A stretch of 64,000 nucleotides of DNA from Methanofollis ethanolicus. GTDB lineage: Archaea > Halobacteriota > Methanomicrobia > Methanomicrobiales > Methanofollaceae. Position 1 is the first letter of the stretch; the number at the start of each line of letters is the position of its first letter. Below are positions 1 through 9,559 of this stretch, piece after piece. The DNA lies in assembly GCF_001571385.1 (NCBI RefSeq), contig NZ_BCNW01000001.1:1798001-1862000 (forward strand). Reading direction: 5' to 3'. Below the pieces are notes generated by a model. That model saw nothing but the letters and a program-made list of their open reading frames with translations, had not been told where the DNA came from and did not search any database. Position numbers and translations under genes: made by a program.

Positions 1-1
1 G

Positions 2-2563
2 CCGTATCGGGAGTGGACCGCCGTCGCCCGCACCGGAGACGAGTGTGCAACGGTCGTGCAGGAGTTCGTCCGCGCCCTCGCCACCGAACTGGAGGAGGTC
101 GCACGGTTCAACGTGGGGAAACCCTTCCGCGAACAGAAGTCCCTCCAGACCTATGTCCTCGACGACAGCGAGCGGCGCCTCCTCCTGGAGGCCCTGAAGG
201 GGTGCGACGGCCCCGACGCCGCCCGCCTCCTCGCCTGCTATGCTGGCGAGGGGGAGGCGGCCTTCGTCAGGTACCCGGTCGTCGTCCTCTCCCGCGTCCT
301 CGCCGAGTGCTTCGCCCTCCCGGTCCCGGTCGCCGGCCGCCTCCCCGACGCCCTCGCCGCACTCCTCGGCCCCGACCACCCGGCCTCCTTCAGGCCCTCC
401 TCCCTCTTCTGGCCGGAGACGGGGAACCTCATGAAGAGCGACGCCGTCTATATGGCGTGGTACGAGGGGAAGGCCGAGGCGACATCGTGGATCGAGGGCG
501 AGGTCAGACGGCGCCTGCGGGCCGAAGGCGACCTCCTCGACGCGGTGCGGGACCGCACCACCCCCCACCGCTGGGCCGAGCACTTCTCCTTCCCGGCGCC
601 AACAACCTTCAGGCACCCGGAACTCGCCGACCTCGCCGCCGTCATCAGGGAGGAGACGGCCCTCGACGCCGCCGAGGCACGGCGGGTCCGCTCTCTCCCC
701 CTGAAGGAGGCGGAAAACCTCGGCCTCTGCATCAGGATAGAGTGCCGCGACGGGAGCGGGTGGAACGTCCTCTCCTCCCTCGACGCCGCCACTCTTCCCG
801 ACACAGGCGGCATGCCCAGCTACCTCCTCGTCCCCGACACCGCGGAGGGGGTGGAGGCGGCGCGGGCCTTCGACGACACGCCTTACCTCGCCACCACCGT
901 GCCGCCGGGCGGCGATGTTCGCTTCGCCGGGATCGTCGAGACAGAGGAGAGACGGGGCCGGGTGACCGGCCTCACCCTCGCCATCAGGTCGGCACGCGGT
1001 CAGGGGACCTTCTCGGCAGGCGACCGCGCCCTCCTCTTCCCGCGGGCGACAGACTTCACCTCGTCGGCCATCCTCTCCGAACTCGAGGACTACGACGCCT
1101 CGGACACCAACGACCTCCTCGCCCTCATCAGGGACCCACGCCGCTTCGCCGTCCCCATGGCGCCCCTCTGCACACCCGACCCCGCGGCCCTCGAAGGTCT
1201 CACCCCGAGCCAGAGGGCGGCCTTCGCGCAGATCATGGAAAACCGCCTGACCCTGGTCTGGGGGCCGCCGGGCACCGGGAAGACCCATTTCCTGGCAGAG
1301 ACAATCCAGACAACCGCGCGGGCACGCACCCGGCCCCTCCGCATCGCAGTGAGCGCTCTCACCCACGCAGCGATCGAGAACCTCCTCTTCGAGATCCAGA
1401 ACGCCGTCACCGGGGACATCACCCTGCGGCTCTCGGTGAACAAACTCGAGAAGACGACAAGCCCGAAGGGGCGCGGCCTCCTCGCGCTCACCCGCGACGT
1501 CCTCACCGCCATGACCCGTGTCCCCGACGGCTTCGTCCTCGGCGGGACGGCGAAGAGTTTCCAGAAACACCGCGACCTCCTCCCCGCGTTCGACCTCCTG
1601 ATCATCGACGAGGCATCGCAGATGACATTCGGCGAACTCGCCCTCCTCCTCCCCCTGATCAGGGAAGGCGGGAGACTCGTGCTCGCGGGCGACGACTGCC
1701 AGTTGCCGCCCATCGTGAAGGCGGCGGGCGCCGACCACGAAAAATCGGAGTATCAGGACTCGGTCTTCGCATGGCTGAGGCGGCGGGACACCGGGAGGAG
1801 ATACACCGCGCAACTCCTGGAGAACTGGCGCATGAACAGCACGCTCTCCCGCTTCCCCGCCGAAACCATCTATGGTCCGGGATACACGCCAGCGACGGCA
1901 GAGATAGCGGCCAGGCAGATCATGCGTGCGCCGGCGGACGATGGCCCCTTCGTCGCCTGGGCGCTCGACCCGGCCCACCCCCTCGCCGTCGTCGTGCTCG
2001 AAGAGGTGCGGGCCACCGTGGAGAACACCGCCGAGGCCGCTCTGGTGGCAGACCTGACCGCCGCCCTGCGGTCGTCTCTCCTCCAGCCGGGGTCTGAGGA
2101 GGTCTACCCCGACACGAAGGCCGGCGACGCCGCCTTCTGGAGCAGGGGTTTGTTCGTCGTCAGCCCGCACCACGCCCAGATCGCGGCGATCAAAAAAGCC
2201 CTTGCAGAGAGACGGGGCTGGAAGTCAGAACCCTTTGTGGACACCGTGGACAAGATGCAGGGGCAGCAGTGCGAGGCGGTGGTCGTATCATATGGGGTGA
2301 GCGACCCCGAGACCGCCCTCGCCGAGGCCGCGTTCATCTACAGCAGGAACCGCCTCAACGTATCGGTCACCAGGGCACAGGCGAAGTGCATCGTCTTCCT
2401 CCCGCGCCCTCTCCTGGAACCATCGTTCGACCTCTTCCAGGACCCTGAGACGGCCGAAGGACTGGACTACATGCTGAAGTTGGTTGCGTTCTGCCGGAGA
2501 GAGGGAGAGACAAGGGTATTTTCTCTTCCCGGCTGCGGGAAGGTGTCGGCGTTCAGGGTATGA
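2..2563 (+). CDS. DNA2/NAM7-type superfamily 1 helicase, 5' end outside window
   Basis: This is the C-terminal 853 residues of a large SF1B nucleic-acid helicase; the frame is open to the first bases, so the start lies upstream. Visible motifs in order are Walker A GPPGTGK (nt 1262), the DEAS Walker B box (nt 1606), motif III AGDDCQLPPI (nt 1685), DKMQGQQCEAVVV (nt 2251) and the arginine-finger motif NVSVTRAQ (nt 2357). This is the AAA_11/AAA_12 arrangement of Upf1/DNA2-like enzymes, which unwind DNA or RNA using ATP. About 400 residues precede Walker A and show no motif I recognise; some family members carry a RecB-like nuclease there, which cannot be judged because the N-terminus is missing. 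The substrate is unknown. Confidence 0.9.
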   Translation, partial: PYREWTAVARTGDECATVVQEFVRALATELEEVARFNVGKPFREQKSLQTYVLDDSERRLLLEALKGCDGPDAARLLACYAGEGEAAFVRYPVVVLSRVLAECFALPVPVAGRLPDALAALLGPDHPASFRPSSLFWPETGNLMKSDAVYMAWYEGKAEATSWIEGEVRRRLRAEGDLLDAVRDRTTPHRWAEHFSFPAPTTFRHPELADLAAVIREETALDAAEARRVRSLPLKEAENLGLCIRIECRDGSGWNVLSSLDAATLPDTGGMPSYLLVPDTAEGVEAARAFDDTPYLATTVPPGGDVRFAGIVETEERRGRVTGLTLAIRSARGQGTFSAGDRALLFPRATDFTSSAILSELEDYDASDTNDLLALIRDPRRFAVPMAPLCTPDPAALEGLTPSQRAAFAQIMENRLTLVWGPPGTGKTHFLAETIQTTARARTRPLRIAVSALTHAAIENLLFEIQNAVTGDITLRLSVNKLEKTTSPKGRGLLALTRDVLTAMTRVPDGFVLGGTAKSFQKHRDLLPAFDLLIIDEASQMTFGELALLLPLIREGGRLVLAGDDCQLPPIVKAAGADHEKSEYQDSVFAWLRRRDTGRRYTAQLLENWRMNSTLSRFPAETIYGPGYTPATAEIAARQIMRAPADDGPFVAWALDPAHPLAVVVLEEVRATVENTAEAALVADLTAALRSSLLQPGSEEVYPDTKAGDAAFWSRGLFVVSPHHAQIAAIKKALAERRGWKSEPFVDTVDKMQGQQCEAVVVSYGVSDPETALAEAAFIYSRNRLNVSVTRAQAKCIVFLPRPLLEPSFDLFQDPETAEGLDYMLKLVAFCRREGETRVFSLPGCGKVSAFRV

Positions 2564-2649
2564 ACAATCCCGATCTGAGGAGAGAAATAGATATTTCCAC
2601 ACAGGTGTCCACAATTAATTGAAAAAATATCTAGGATCAAGGCTCATAC

Positions 2650-2669
2650 AATATACAGACATATATATG
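2650..2669 (+). promoter_or_regulatory. Candidate TATA element upstream of ParA-like gene
   Basis: An AT-rich stretch (CAATATACAGACATATATAT) lies in the 110-bp gap after the helicase gene. It is the best archaeal TATA candidate for the ParA-MCP-CheR genes. Its position would place the transcript start at about 2676-2695, which bears on the choice of start codon for the next gene. Confidence 0.4.
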
Positions 2670-2673
2670 AGGA

Positions 2674-3516
2674 TTGAGAATTCTCATAAGAGGTGAAAGG
2701 ATCTCGCGCATCGCATTTGCCCATCATAAGGGAGGCACCGGCAAGACGACGTCATGCCTCAATATAGCCGGGTATCTCCAGACATCGGGCCGGAGTGTGC
2801 TTGTCGTCGACTGCGACCCGCAGGCGAATGCAACCTCGGGCCTCGGCATCGTCCCGGGATCGACTGAAAAGACCGTCTACGATCTTTTCATGAGGCGGTT
2901 CGACGACTATCCCGACGTCTCGCCCGCGGAGGTCATCGTCCAGACAGCGTCGGGCATCGACCTCCTCCCCTCGTCCCTCGACCTCGTCGGCGCGGAACCC
3001 TACCTCTATACCATCGATGACCGGGCGTCTGTCCTGAAAGACGCACTCGACGAGATCGCAGACCTGTACGATATGGTCCTCATCGACACCCCGCCGAGCA
3101 TGGGCCAGCTCGTCATCAACAGCCTTGTCGCGGCGGACCACGCGATCGTCACGCTGGACCCGGGGGTCTTCTCTCTCGGGGGTGTCAGTACCATGAAGAC
3201 GATATTCCAGGACATCCAGACCTGTGCAGGCGGGACTGTCCGCCCGGAGATCGCGATCATCGGCCCGGGAAGCAGAGAGTCTGCTCCACGGAAAGGATTT
3301 TTTTCTTCGTTCTTTCACCGCCTGTTCCCGGCCGATGAAGATGGCGGGATCGAGGCCGAGGTCGCAAAGACTTTCCTGCGGGTCGAGAAAGTGCCGTACT
3401 CTCCCGAAATCCCGATGGCCCAGAAAGAAGGTGTCCCCATCTCCCACTACGCTCCTGCCTGCCCCGCGGGGCGCGTGTACCGGAATATCGCGGCCTTTGT
3501 CGAAGGCTGGAACTGA
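2674..3516 (+). CDS. ParA/MinD-family ATPase next to chemoreceptor
   Basis: The protein (280 aa from the TTG start) is a deviant-Walker-A ATPase of the ParA/Soj/MinD class. It shows HHKGGTGKTT near the N-terminus, the VDCDPQANAT switch region and the Walker B-like VLIDTPPS. Such ATPases position cargo such as plasmids, division proteins or chemoreceptor arrays through ATP-dependent dimerisation. It sits just before a cytoplasmic chemoreceptor and CheR, so array placement or segregation is a reasonable inference; in bacteria ParC does this for polar chemotaxis arrays. An unusual insert of about 30 residues (around 3280-3350) precedes the C-terminal part. The start is uncertain: there is no in-frame ATG, TTG at 2674 has no Shine-Dalgarno sequence, and AGGTGA at 2691-2696 would instead serve a rare ATC start at 2701. 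Confidence 0.8.
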   Translation: MRILIRGERISRIAFAHHKGGTGKTTSCLNIAGYLQTSGRSVLVVDCDPQANATSGLGIVPGSTEKTVYDLFMRRFDDYPDVSPAEVIVQTASGIDLLPSSLDLVGAEPYLYTIDDRASVLKDALDEIADLYDMVLIDTPPSMGQLVINSLVAADHAIVTLDPGVFSLGGVSTMKTIFQDIQTCAGGTVRPEIAIIGPGSRESAPRKGFFSSFFHRLFPADEDGGIEAEVAKTFLRVEKVPYSPEIPMAQKEGVPISHYAPACPAGRVYRNIAAFVEGWN

Positions 3517-3531
3517 GGGGCTGTCTCAAAG

Positions 3532-5931
3532 GTGATGAAGATGATCTCAGGTAAACCAGGAAGAATGGCATTGTTTGCCGCTCCGGCGGCGATACTCGGC
3601 ACAGACAACGACCAGATCGAGGAGACAGGGCAACAGATTGGTGAGAGTATCCGCCCCATCCTCGATGCGCTGAACAGTGCACTGGCCGGAGACCCGTCGG
3701 CCTCCCTCCAGGGGAAAGAGGTCCCCGAGTCCCTCTCTGAACTCGGGACGGCCGTCGAAGAGGCGATCGCACACATACACGATAGCGAGGCCGAGATCGA
3801 GAGGGCCCGGAAGGAGAGCGAGGCCGAGATCGAGAGGGCCCGGAAGGAGCACGAAGCGGCGATCGCACGTCTCCACACGGTCGAGGAAGAGACAGAAAAG
3901 GCCCGGAAGGAGCATGAGGCAGAGATCAAAAAGGTGAGAGAGGAGCGCGAAGCGGCGATCGCACGTCTCCACGAGGTCGAGGAAGAGATCGAGAAGGCTG
4001 GAAAGGAGCGCGAGGAAAGGATCGAGACGATCAGAAAAGAACATGCCGAGATCCTCGACGGCAAAAATGCCCTTGAGGCCGGGATGAAGGTCATCTTCGG
4101 CGAGAACCCGATGCCGATGGTCCTCGTCGACCGCGACCTCAGGGCCCTCGACCTCAATGACGCCTACTGCACCCTGATGGGCGACACCCGCGACCACCTC
4201 CTCAGGGGGACAGGGAGAAAGATCGCGATCAAGCGCCTCTCCGGCGAGGATAACGACGCCGTCTTCTACCGCGGAAAAAAGACCCGCTCCATGCTCGAAG
4301 TCACGGTCGGCGAGGCGAAAAAGACCGTGGAGGAGTACGGCATTCCCATCGCCGGGAAAACAGGACGGACCGAGAAGGCCCTCTTCGTCTTCTACGACAT
4401 GACCGAGACGAAAAACGCCGAGGCAAACCTGAAGGAAGAGATGGCGAAGATCAAGGACCTCCAGATCCGTTCCCAGACCATCGTGGACGAGAACCCCATG
4501 CCCATCCTTCTCCTCAACCCGAAATTCGACGTCGTCGCTGCAAACGAGGCATATGCCTCGATGGCAGGGATCAGGAAGGACACCCTGATCGGCATGAGCG
4601 CTCGCTCGTTCCGGATCCTCGACCAGAAAGGAGAGGGCCTGAAGGGGGCAATTCAAAAGAAAAAGCGGTGTTACGGTGAAGTCACCGTCGAACTCCCCTC
4701 GGGCGTGCACATCCTCGAACAGTACGGCATCCCGATCTATGGCGGCAACGGCAACCTGACCGACCTGATCGTCGTCTACAACGACATCACCGAGCGCCAC
4801 AAAGAGGAGGAAACGATCAAGGCGCTGATGGCCGAAGCCGAAGAACGGGCAGAACAGTTCGAGAAGAATGCCAGAGAGTTGGGCGAGGTTATGGAGAAGG
4901 TCGCGCGGGGCGACATCTCGCAGGAAGCCGCGATCGGCGACGGCGACCTCCTCGCCAGAGTGAAAGAGGACTACAACAGATCTCTTGCAAAGTTCAGGGA
5001 GATCCTCGGCGACGTCAACAGCGCCGTTGCCATCGTGGCGTCGACCTCCAGGGACACGAGCCGCGGGGCCGCCGACATCGGGAAGGCCACCGAACAGGTC
5101 GCCCTCGCCACCCAGCAGTCCTCGGAATCGACACGGTCGCTCCTCCAGGAGATCGAAGAGATCAGGCAGCAGGTCACCGACCTGTCGGCCTCCATCGAGG
5201 AGATCGCCGGGACAACGCAGGAAGTGATGAACCAGGCCGTTGCTTCCTCAGAGGCAGGCCGCGAAGGTGCGGAGATCGGAAAAGTCGCGTGCAAGAAGAT
5301 GGAGGTTGCCAGTGCCATCTCTGAGCAGAGCGTCAGCGAGATCAACGACCTCAACACCAAGATGCATGAGATCACAAAGATCATCAAGTTGATCAACGAG
5401 ATCTCCAACCAGACCAACCTCCTCGCCCTCAACGCCGCCATCGAGGCCGCCAGAGCCGGCGAACACGGGAGAGGATTCTCCGTTGTCGCGGGCGAGATCC
5501 GGAACCTTGCCGGGGACTCGAAGCATGCAAGCGAGCATATCGAAGACCTGATCGCCTCGATCCAGAAAGACAGCGAGAAGACCGCGGCGTCCATGCGCTC
5601 TTCACATAAGGAGATCCAGGACGGCATCGAGAGCGTCAACGCGGCGATCGCGGCCCTGGCAAAGATCGGTGCCGAGATCGATGCCGCCGCGCGGACGGTC
5701 ACCGAGATCACCAGGGCCACCGACGCCCAGGCACAGGCGACAAACACCGTCATGGAGATGATCGTCAGGGCCTCGGAAAACACCAAAGAAAACCTTAGCC
5801 GGGTGGAAGACATGGCCGCCCTTGCAGAGGAGGTCAGCGCCTCCACGCAGGAGGTCGGGAGCGCCGCCCAGGCACTCACCGGCCTCTCCTCGGACCTGAA
5901 GAAGAAAATGGACCACTTTACGATCAACTAA
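3532..5931 (+). CDS. Cytoplasmic methyl-accepting chemotaxis protein with two PAS domains
   Basis: A soluble chemoreceptor of 799 aa. No membrane-spanning segment is visible. After about 75 residues comes a charged coiled coil built from repeats of the type [10 protein letters not shown] (residues ~80-175). Two PAS sensor domains follow (~185-293 and ~308-420), each preceded by an ENPMPM/I-type start. Then comes a HAMP-like linker (~446-483) and a long signalling hairpin whose tip contains [20 protein letters not shown] (~629). It probably senses an intracellular redox or metabolic cue and controls CheA. The start is GTG 3532 or ATG 3535. CheR starts 1 bp after its stop, so receptor and methyltransferase are likely co-expressed. 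Confidence 0.93.
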   Translation: MMKMISGKPGRMALFAAPAAILGTDNDQIEETGQQIGESIRPILDALNSALAGDPSASLQGKEVPESLSELGTAVEEAIAHIHDSEAEIERARKESEAEIERARKEHEAAIARLHTVEEETEKARKEHEAEIKKVREEREAAIARLHEVEEEIEKAGKEREERIETIRKEHAEILDGKNALEAGMKVIFGENPMPMVLVDRDLRALDLNDAYCTLMGDTRDHLLRGTGRKIAIKRLSGEDNDAVFYRGKKTRSMLEVTVGEAKKTVEEYGIPIAGKTGRTEKALFVFYDMTETKNAEANLKEEMAKIKDLQIRSQTIVDENPMPILLLNPKFDVVAANEAYASMAGIRKDTLIGMSARSFRILDQKGEGLKGAIQKKKRCYGEVTVELPSGVHILEQYGIPIYGGNGNLTDLIVVYNDITERHKEEETIKALMAEAEERAEQFEKNARELGEVMEKVARGDISQEAAIGDGDLLARVKEDYNRSLAKFREILGDVNSAVAIVASTSRDTSRGAADIGKATEQVALATQQSSESTRSLLQEIEEIRQQVTDLSASIEEIAGTTQEVMNQAVASSEAGREGAEIGKVACKKMEVASAISEQSVSEINDLNTKMHEITKIIKLINEISNQTNLLALNAAIEAARAGEHGRGFSVVAGEIRNLAGDSKHASEHIEDLIASIQKDSEKTAASMRSSHKEIQDGIESVNAAIAALAKIGAEIDAAARTVTEITRATDAQAQATNTVMEMIVRASENTKENLSRVEDMAALAEEVSASTQEVGSAAQALTGLSSDLKKKMDHFTIN

Positions 5932-5932
5932 T

Positions 5933-6721
5933 ATGGACGACTTTGCCTCACTCAACAGGACCATCGAACGTATCGTCGGCATACGGACATCGCAGTACAA
6001 GGAAGACTACATCAAGAGGAGAGTGCTCTCGCGGATGCGGATCTCGGGGAACGAGACCTTCGACGAGTACCACCGCTACCTGATCTCACACGAAGGAGAA
6101 AAGGAGGACCTGAGAAACGCCCTCACCATCAACGTCACCGAGTTCTTCCGTGACACAGAGGTCTTCACGGCCGTCGGGCAGAAGGTGCTCCCCGAACTCC
6201 TGAAGAAAAAAACCCGGATCAGGGTCTGGTGCGCCGGGTGCTCGACAGGGGAGGAGGCCTACACCTATGCGATGCTTGTGCGGGACCTCACCCTCACTCA
6301 TGAGATCGACTGCACGATCATCGCCACGGATATCGACAAAATCGTGCTGGAAAAAGCAAAACAGGGCATATACGAGGGACGGTCCCTGAAGAACATGACA
6401 GAGTCGCAGATAAAGCGGCACTTCACCCACAGGGAAGACGGGAAATACGAGGTGAAGCCAGAGGTGAAGGCCCTTGTCAGGTTTTCAAACCATGACCTGA
6501 TGTCGGGCGCCCCGGCCGCACGCTTCCTGGACCTCGTCTCCTGCAGGAACGTGACCATCTACTTCAACGAACAACAGAAGACCGACCTCGCCCTCCTCTT
6601 CCACGGTTCCCTCGGGCAGGGCGGATATTATGTGATGGGCAAGACTGAGTATCTCGGCCGGGACGTCGAACACCTCTTCACGCCGTTCGACTCCCTCCAG
6701 AAGATCTATGTCAAGGCCTGA
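5933..6721 (+). CDS. cheR: Chemotaxis receptor methyltransferase CheR
   Basis: CheR (262 aa) transfers methyl groups from S-adenosylmethionine to receptor glutamates during adaptation. The N-terminal helical domain is followed by the NVTEFFRD motif, the SAM-binding VWCAGCSTGEEAYT motif (residue ~97), an ATDID segment and the conserved LVSCRNVTIYF. Length and motif order are typical. It starts 1 bp after the MCP stop codon, which suggests translational coupling. The 3' end overlaps the convergent gene at 6706 by 16 bp. Confidence 0.96.
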   Translation: MDDFASLNRTIERIVGIRTSQYKEDYIKRRVLSRMRISGNETFDEYHRYLISHEGEKEDLRNALTINVTEFFRDTEVFTAVGQKVLPELLKKKTRIRVWCAGCSTGEEAYTYAMLVRDLTLTHEIDCTIIATDIDKIVLEKAKQGIYEGRSLKNMTESQIKRHFTHREDGKYEVKPEVKALVRFSNHDLMSGAPAARFLDLVSCRNVTIYFNEQQKTDLALLFHGSLGQGGYYVMGKTEYLGRDVEHLFTPFDSLQKIYVKA

Positions 6722-7347
6722 CCACCACTATTTTTTGGGAGGATGTGCTGGTCGATCAGGACGCGGGCCGGCAGTCTGAAGAAAACAGTGTAGGACTTGC
6801 CCGGGTAGACCTCTTTTACGATCCTGAGCGAGCAGTGATCGAGTTCGCCGACAAAGACAGTGTCATAGTGCTTCTCCGCTTCAAGATAATACGCGGTCAG
6901 GGATGCAACCGGGTCGCCTCCACCGCTGCTGAGGATATGGTCGGAGAGGAGAGACCCGATGGAAAGAGGGACGTCGACGCATTTGCCGTCAATGACCAGA
7001 CGGCACTCTGAGGTCTCGATGGTGTGCTGAAGCAGGTACTCGCACTCGATATCGACCCGGTGCGACTCCTGGACAAGCATGGCAACATTCAGAAAATTCA
7101 GGAGCATATCGTAAAAATGGGCTTCGTCCTTCCCTTTCCTGATGACCAGGGCCTTCATGGAGAGATCGCGGACAGAGAGTGGGAGTTCGTCCTCGGCCCG
7201 AATCAATTTCAGGAGTTCTGCACGTCCGGATATCGTTGAAAGGATCTCATGTAATGCTTTACACTGGCGGTAAAAATCCCTCTGAAAAGGAGAGTCGGGA
7301 GAGCCCTGATCTTCAGCCATCATTCTCATCATGAGATGAGACCTCAA
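6706..7347 (-). CDS. Uncharacterised protein convergent with cheR
   Basis: A 213-aa soluble protein with no family I can name. The N-terminal half is predominantly helical (FYRQCKALHEILSTISGRAE...) and resembles the dimerisation helices of histidine-kinase-like proteins. The C-terminal half looks beta-rich and ends in a YTVFFRLPARVLI segment, reminiscent of a kinase-like ATPase end, but there are no N-, G1- or G2-box motifs. It may be a degenerate, kinase-derived scaffold or phosphatase of the taxis locus; that is inference. The initiator may be one of several closely spaced Met codons. The start overlaps the end of the next minus-strand gene (7313-7558), so the two are probably co-transcribed. 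Confidence 0.7.
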   Translation of the reverse strand: MRSHLMMRMMAEDQGSPDSPFQRDFYRQCKALHEILSTISGRAELLKLIRAEDELPLSVRDLSMKALVIRKGKDEAHFYDMLLNFLNVAMLVQESHRVDIECEYLLQHTIETSECRLVIDGKCVDVPLSIGSLLSDHILSSGGGDPVASLTAYYLEAEKHYDTVFVGELDHCSLRIVKEVYPGKSYTVFFRLPARVLIDQHILPKNSGGQALT

Positions 7348-7558
7348 CCTTTGAGAGTCTTTGCATCATCTCCTTGCGTGTTGCAGCCCTCCGGATCTCT
7401 GCAAAAACAACGAAAAAATTCGTGCCAATGACGACAAGGACAAGGATGACACTCATCCCCAGCAGGACCCCCTGTGCAGAGAGGAATGCAGCCCACAGGA
7501 GAGCTACAGACGAGATCAGGTACAAAAAGATCCAGGTCCTGAGATCGGGGATTTCCAT
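7313..7558 (-). CDS. Small two-TM membrane protein
   Basis: An 81-aa protein with two hydrophobic helices (WIFLYLISSVALLWAAFLSA and a following LLGMSVILVLVVIGTNFFVV-type segment) and a charged cytoplasmic tail ending in acidic residues. I chose ATG 7558 over a longer in-frame start because a TATA box (7582-7589) lies 24-31 bp upstream, which would give a leaderless mRNA starting at or next to this codon. Function unknown. Its 3' end overlaps the next gene (6706-7347) by 35 bp, so the pair is probably one transcript. Confidence 0.65.
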   Translation of the reverse strand: MEIPDLRTWIFLYLISSVALLWAAFLSAQGVLLGMSVILVLVVIGTNFFVVFAEIRRAATRKEMMQRLSKVEVSSHDENDG

Positions 7559-7581
7559 AAAGAATAAAGAACAGTTATTTT

Positions 7582-7589
7582 GTATATAG
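7582..7589 (-). promoter_or_regulatory. TATA box for the 7558/7347 gene pair
   Basis: Read on the minus strand the sequence is CTATATACA. The centre is about 27 bp upstream of the ATG at 7558, the archaeal TATA-to-start distance expected for a leaderless transcript. Confidence 0.5.
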
Positions 7590-7635
7590 ATTTCGATTTT
7601 GTCAATTCTGGTCATGGAGACAATACGGGAATAAA

Positions 7636-7645
7636 GTATATAATC
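7636..7645 (+). promoter_or_regulatory. TATA box for the gene at 7705
   Basis: GTATATAATC on the plus strand lies in the divergent intergenic region. A transcript start near 7670 would leave a leader of about 35 nt before ATG 7705. Confidence 0.45.
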
Positions 7646-7704
7646 AAAATCATTTGCGAGAAATAGGGGAATATTTTTCTCTCTCAAATGCCGATCTATG
7701 ATGT

Positions 7705-8304
7705 ATGGCATCAGGAGATCTTCTGAGTGTCGCGGCAGGCGTGGGGATTGTCATCCTCCTTGCCTGTATCACTCATCCGGGCTGGTTTTCCCTCCCTGCG
7801 GCACCAGAGGAGACGACCCCGGGTCTGGCGGTCATGACGCCCACCCCGACCCTGCAGATACCGCAGACCCCTGCACCCTCTGTCGAGGTCCAGAGACTGG
7901 CATATGTTAAAAATCCTGCCCTGCAATACCAGATCCATCTGATTCCCGAGGACAGTCCGGGCCATCTCGGAGCATCCGATCCTTCCTGGCAGGAGTCCAA
8001 TATCAGCACCTTCGCATATCTGGAGGAGTCGCGGGGCGGCGCCACCGACACTTTCACCGTGCCCTATCCGCTCTGGAGGATCAACTGCACCCTCGAGGGG
8101 GGTAGCAGGCCCGAGTCCGCCGGCATCAGCGTGCTGCTCGTCGACGCAAAGGAGAATAAGATCGTCGACGGGGCAGAGGTCAAAGGGCAGGGCACGGTCA
8201 TCAAAAATATCGAGGTCTCAGGGAAGCCATTTTACCTGATCATCAAAACACAAAATTCAGATCCCTTCAGGATCACTCTTGAAACAAAGACCCGGTATCT
8301 CTGA
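7705..8304 (+). CDS. Single-TM extracytoplasmic protein, paralogue of the gene at 25760
   Basis: A 199-aa protein with an N-terminal membrane anchor (DLLSVAAGVGIVILLACI, residues ~5-22), a short Pro/Thr-rich linker (PTPTLQIPQTPAP) and an outward beta-rich domain. It shares with the protein at 25760-26404 the start M-x-x-[AG]-DLLS-x-AAG, the PTPT linker, a VPYPLW/VPVPYW motif and a C-terminal YLIIKT/WFVINT strand, so the two are paralogues. Function unknown. Position at the edge of the taxis/archaellum locus suggests a cell-surface role, possibly in sensing or anchoring; that is inference. Confidence 0.75.
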   Translation: MASGDLLSVAAGVGIVILLACITHPGWFSLPAAPEETTPGLAVMTPTPTLQIPQTPAPSVEVQRLAYVKNPALQYQIHLIPEDSPGHLGASDPSWQESNISTFAYLEESRGGATDTFTVPYPLWRINCTLEGGSRPESAGISVLLVDAKENKIVDGAEVKGQGTVIKNIEVSGKPFYLIIKTQNSDPFRITLETKTRYL

Positions 8305-8380
8305 ACAGACGACAGGTCCCTTTCAGGGACAAAAAAATTCATTTCTTAAAATTTAATACGACATATCCGCATCATCTAGT

Positions 8381-9559
8381 ATGCGCGGCGAGATACTCTC
8401 TGATGCAATCCAGTACGAGAAGATCGAGATGCTCAGACTGGATTTTTTCGGATATATCGAGAAGAATATCTCCAAAATCGACGATAAACTCCCTGTTTTT
8501 TATGGGTATGCTGTTTCTGCACTGGAATCTTCTTTCCCCGATCTTGACGACGAGAGGTACAACGCCTTCATCGACTCGATCTGTTTCAAGATCCTTGACA
8601 CCCCGGGCCGCGCATCGAACGAGGGACGGATCGAACGAGTGATCGAGAGTGCCACCAGACTGAAAAAAGGGAAAAATCCCCGCGCAGGCCTGGAAATCAT
8701 CGCAGGCCTGAAACTGATGAAGTCAGGGGACTTCGAGCATGCCATCCCGTACCTGAGAAAGTACCGCTCCCAGGACATTCTGGTCCACACCTCCCTTGCG
8801 TTCTGTTATTATGCCCTGTCCCTCAAAGAAGTCGCAGGATTCAAAAATATTCCCCGTGCACCCGGGGAGATGGAACTGCGGGCGCGGGAACAGATGATCG
8901 AGATCACCCGCACCCACACAGATGCAGATTCAAACATACCTTTCAAAAACAGCCCGTGGCTTGTGCGCACGTTCTGGTTGATGATCTCCTGTGCCATCGA
9001 CTGGTTCCCGGGCGAGCGGGCCTTCATCAAGATCGGTCTTCAAAAAGCAAAACGAGACCGGAACCACGAAATGAAAGAGCAGTTTCTGAGAATCGCGCAG
9101 ACACGTTTTTTTGATGACAGAGAGTTCCTCCAGGAGGCTTTTTACTCTGCCATCGAAGAGGGCGACGGGGGGAGGGCCGCCGGTGTCGTGAAGCAGATGA
9201 TCCAGCAGTTCCCGGCGAGCGTCGAACCCCTCTACTTCGGGATGCTCCTCTCCCTGCGGACCACCACGCGGTCAGGGTACCAGACATTCAGGAAACAGGC
9301 GATAGAGAAGCGTATGCCACCCTATATTATCGGCCTCCTTGACATTGTCTATTCCCTCCTCTCAGAACGCGAGGCCGAGTCATATATCCAGATCAGGGAC
9401 ATGAAGAAAAAATATCCCTCGATGGACTATTACCTGACCCTCATAAATTATCTGGCGCACGAACTCTTCTCAAAAGACGATAAGCAGGTTAAAAAAGCAA
9501 AAAAAGCACTGATAGATTCCATAGACGCCTATTGCAGACAGACCCTGAAGACACGGTAA
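8381..9559 (+). CDS. TPR-like alpha-helical repeat protein of the taxis locus
   Basis: A 392-aa soluble protein made almost entirely of amphipathic helices, with pieces resembling tetratricopeptide repeats, for example GLKLMKSGDFEHAIPYLRKY (residues ~108-127). No enzymatic motif or membrane segment was seen. Such solenoids usually act as protein-binding scaffolds. It follows the surface protein at 7705 on the same strand with a 76-bp gap containing T-rich and TATA-like sequence, so it may have its own promoter. A role in assembling or regulating the taxis machinery is inferred from location only. Confidence 0.75.
   Translation: MRGEILSDAIQYEKIEMLRLDFFGYIEKNISKIDDKLPVFYGYAVSALESSFPDLDDERYNAFIDSICFKILDTPGRASNEGRIERVIESATRLKKGKNPRAGLEIIAGLKLMKSGDFEHAIPYLRKYRSQDILVHTSLAFCYYALSLKEVAGFKNIPRAPGEMELRAREQMIEITRTHTDADSNIPFKNSPWLVRTFWLMISCAIDWFPGERAFIKIGLQKAKRDRNHEMKEQFLRIAQTRFFDDREFLQEAFYSAIEEGDGGRAAGVVKQMIQQFPASVEPLYFGMLLSLRTTTRSGYQTFRKQAIEKRMPPYIIGLLDIVYSLLSEREAESYIQIRDMKKKYPSMDYYLTLINYLAHELFSKDDKQVKKAKKALIDSIDAYCRQTLKTR

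Noticed and set aside
13-2097. 694-aa open frame overlapping the helicase
   Set aside because: Composition is Arg/Pro-rich and featureless; it is the +1 shadow of the helicase frame, which carries all the SF1 motifs.
3547-4800. 417-aa open frame antisense to the chemoreceptor
   Set aside because: Shadow of the repetitive coiled-coil and PAS coding sequence; no domain signature.
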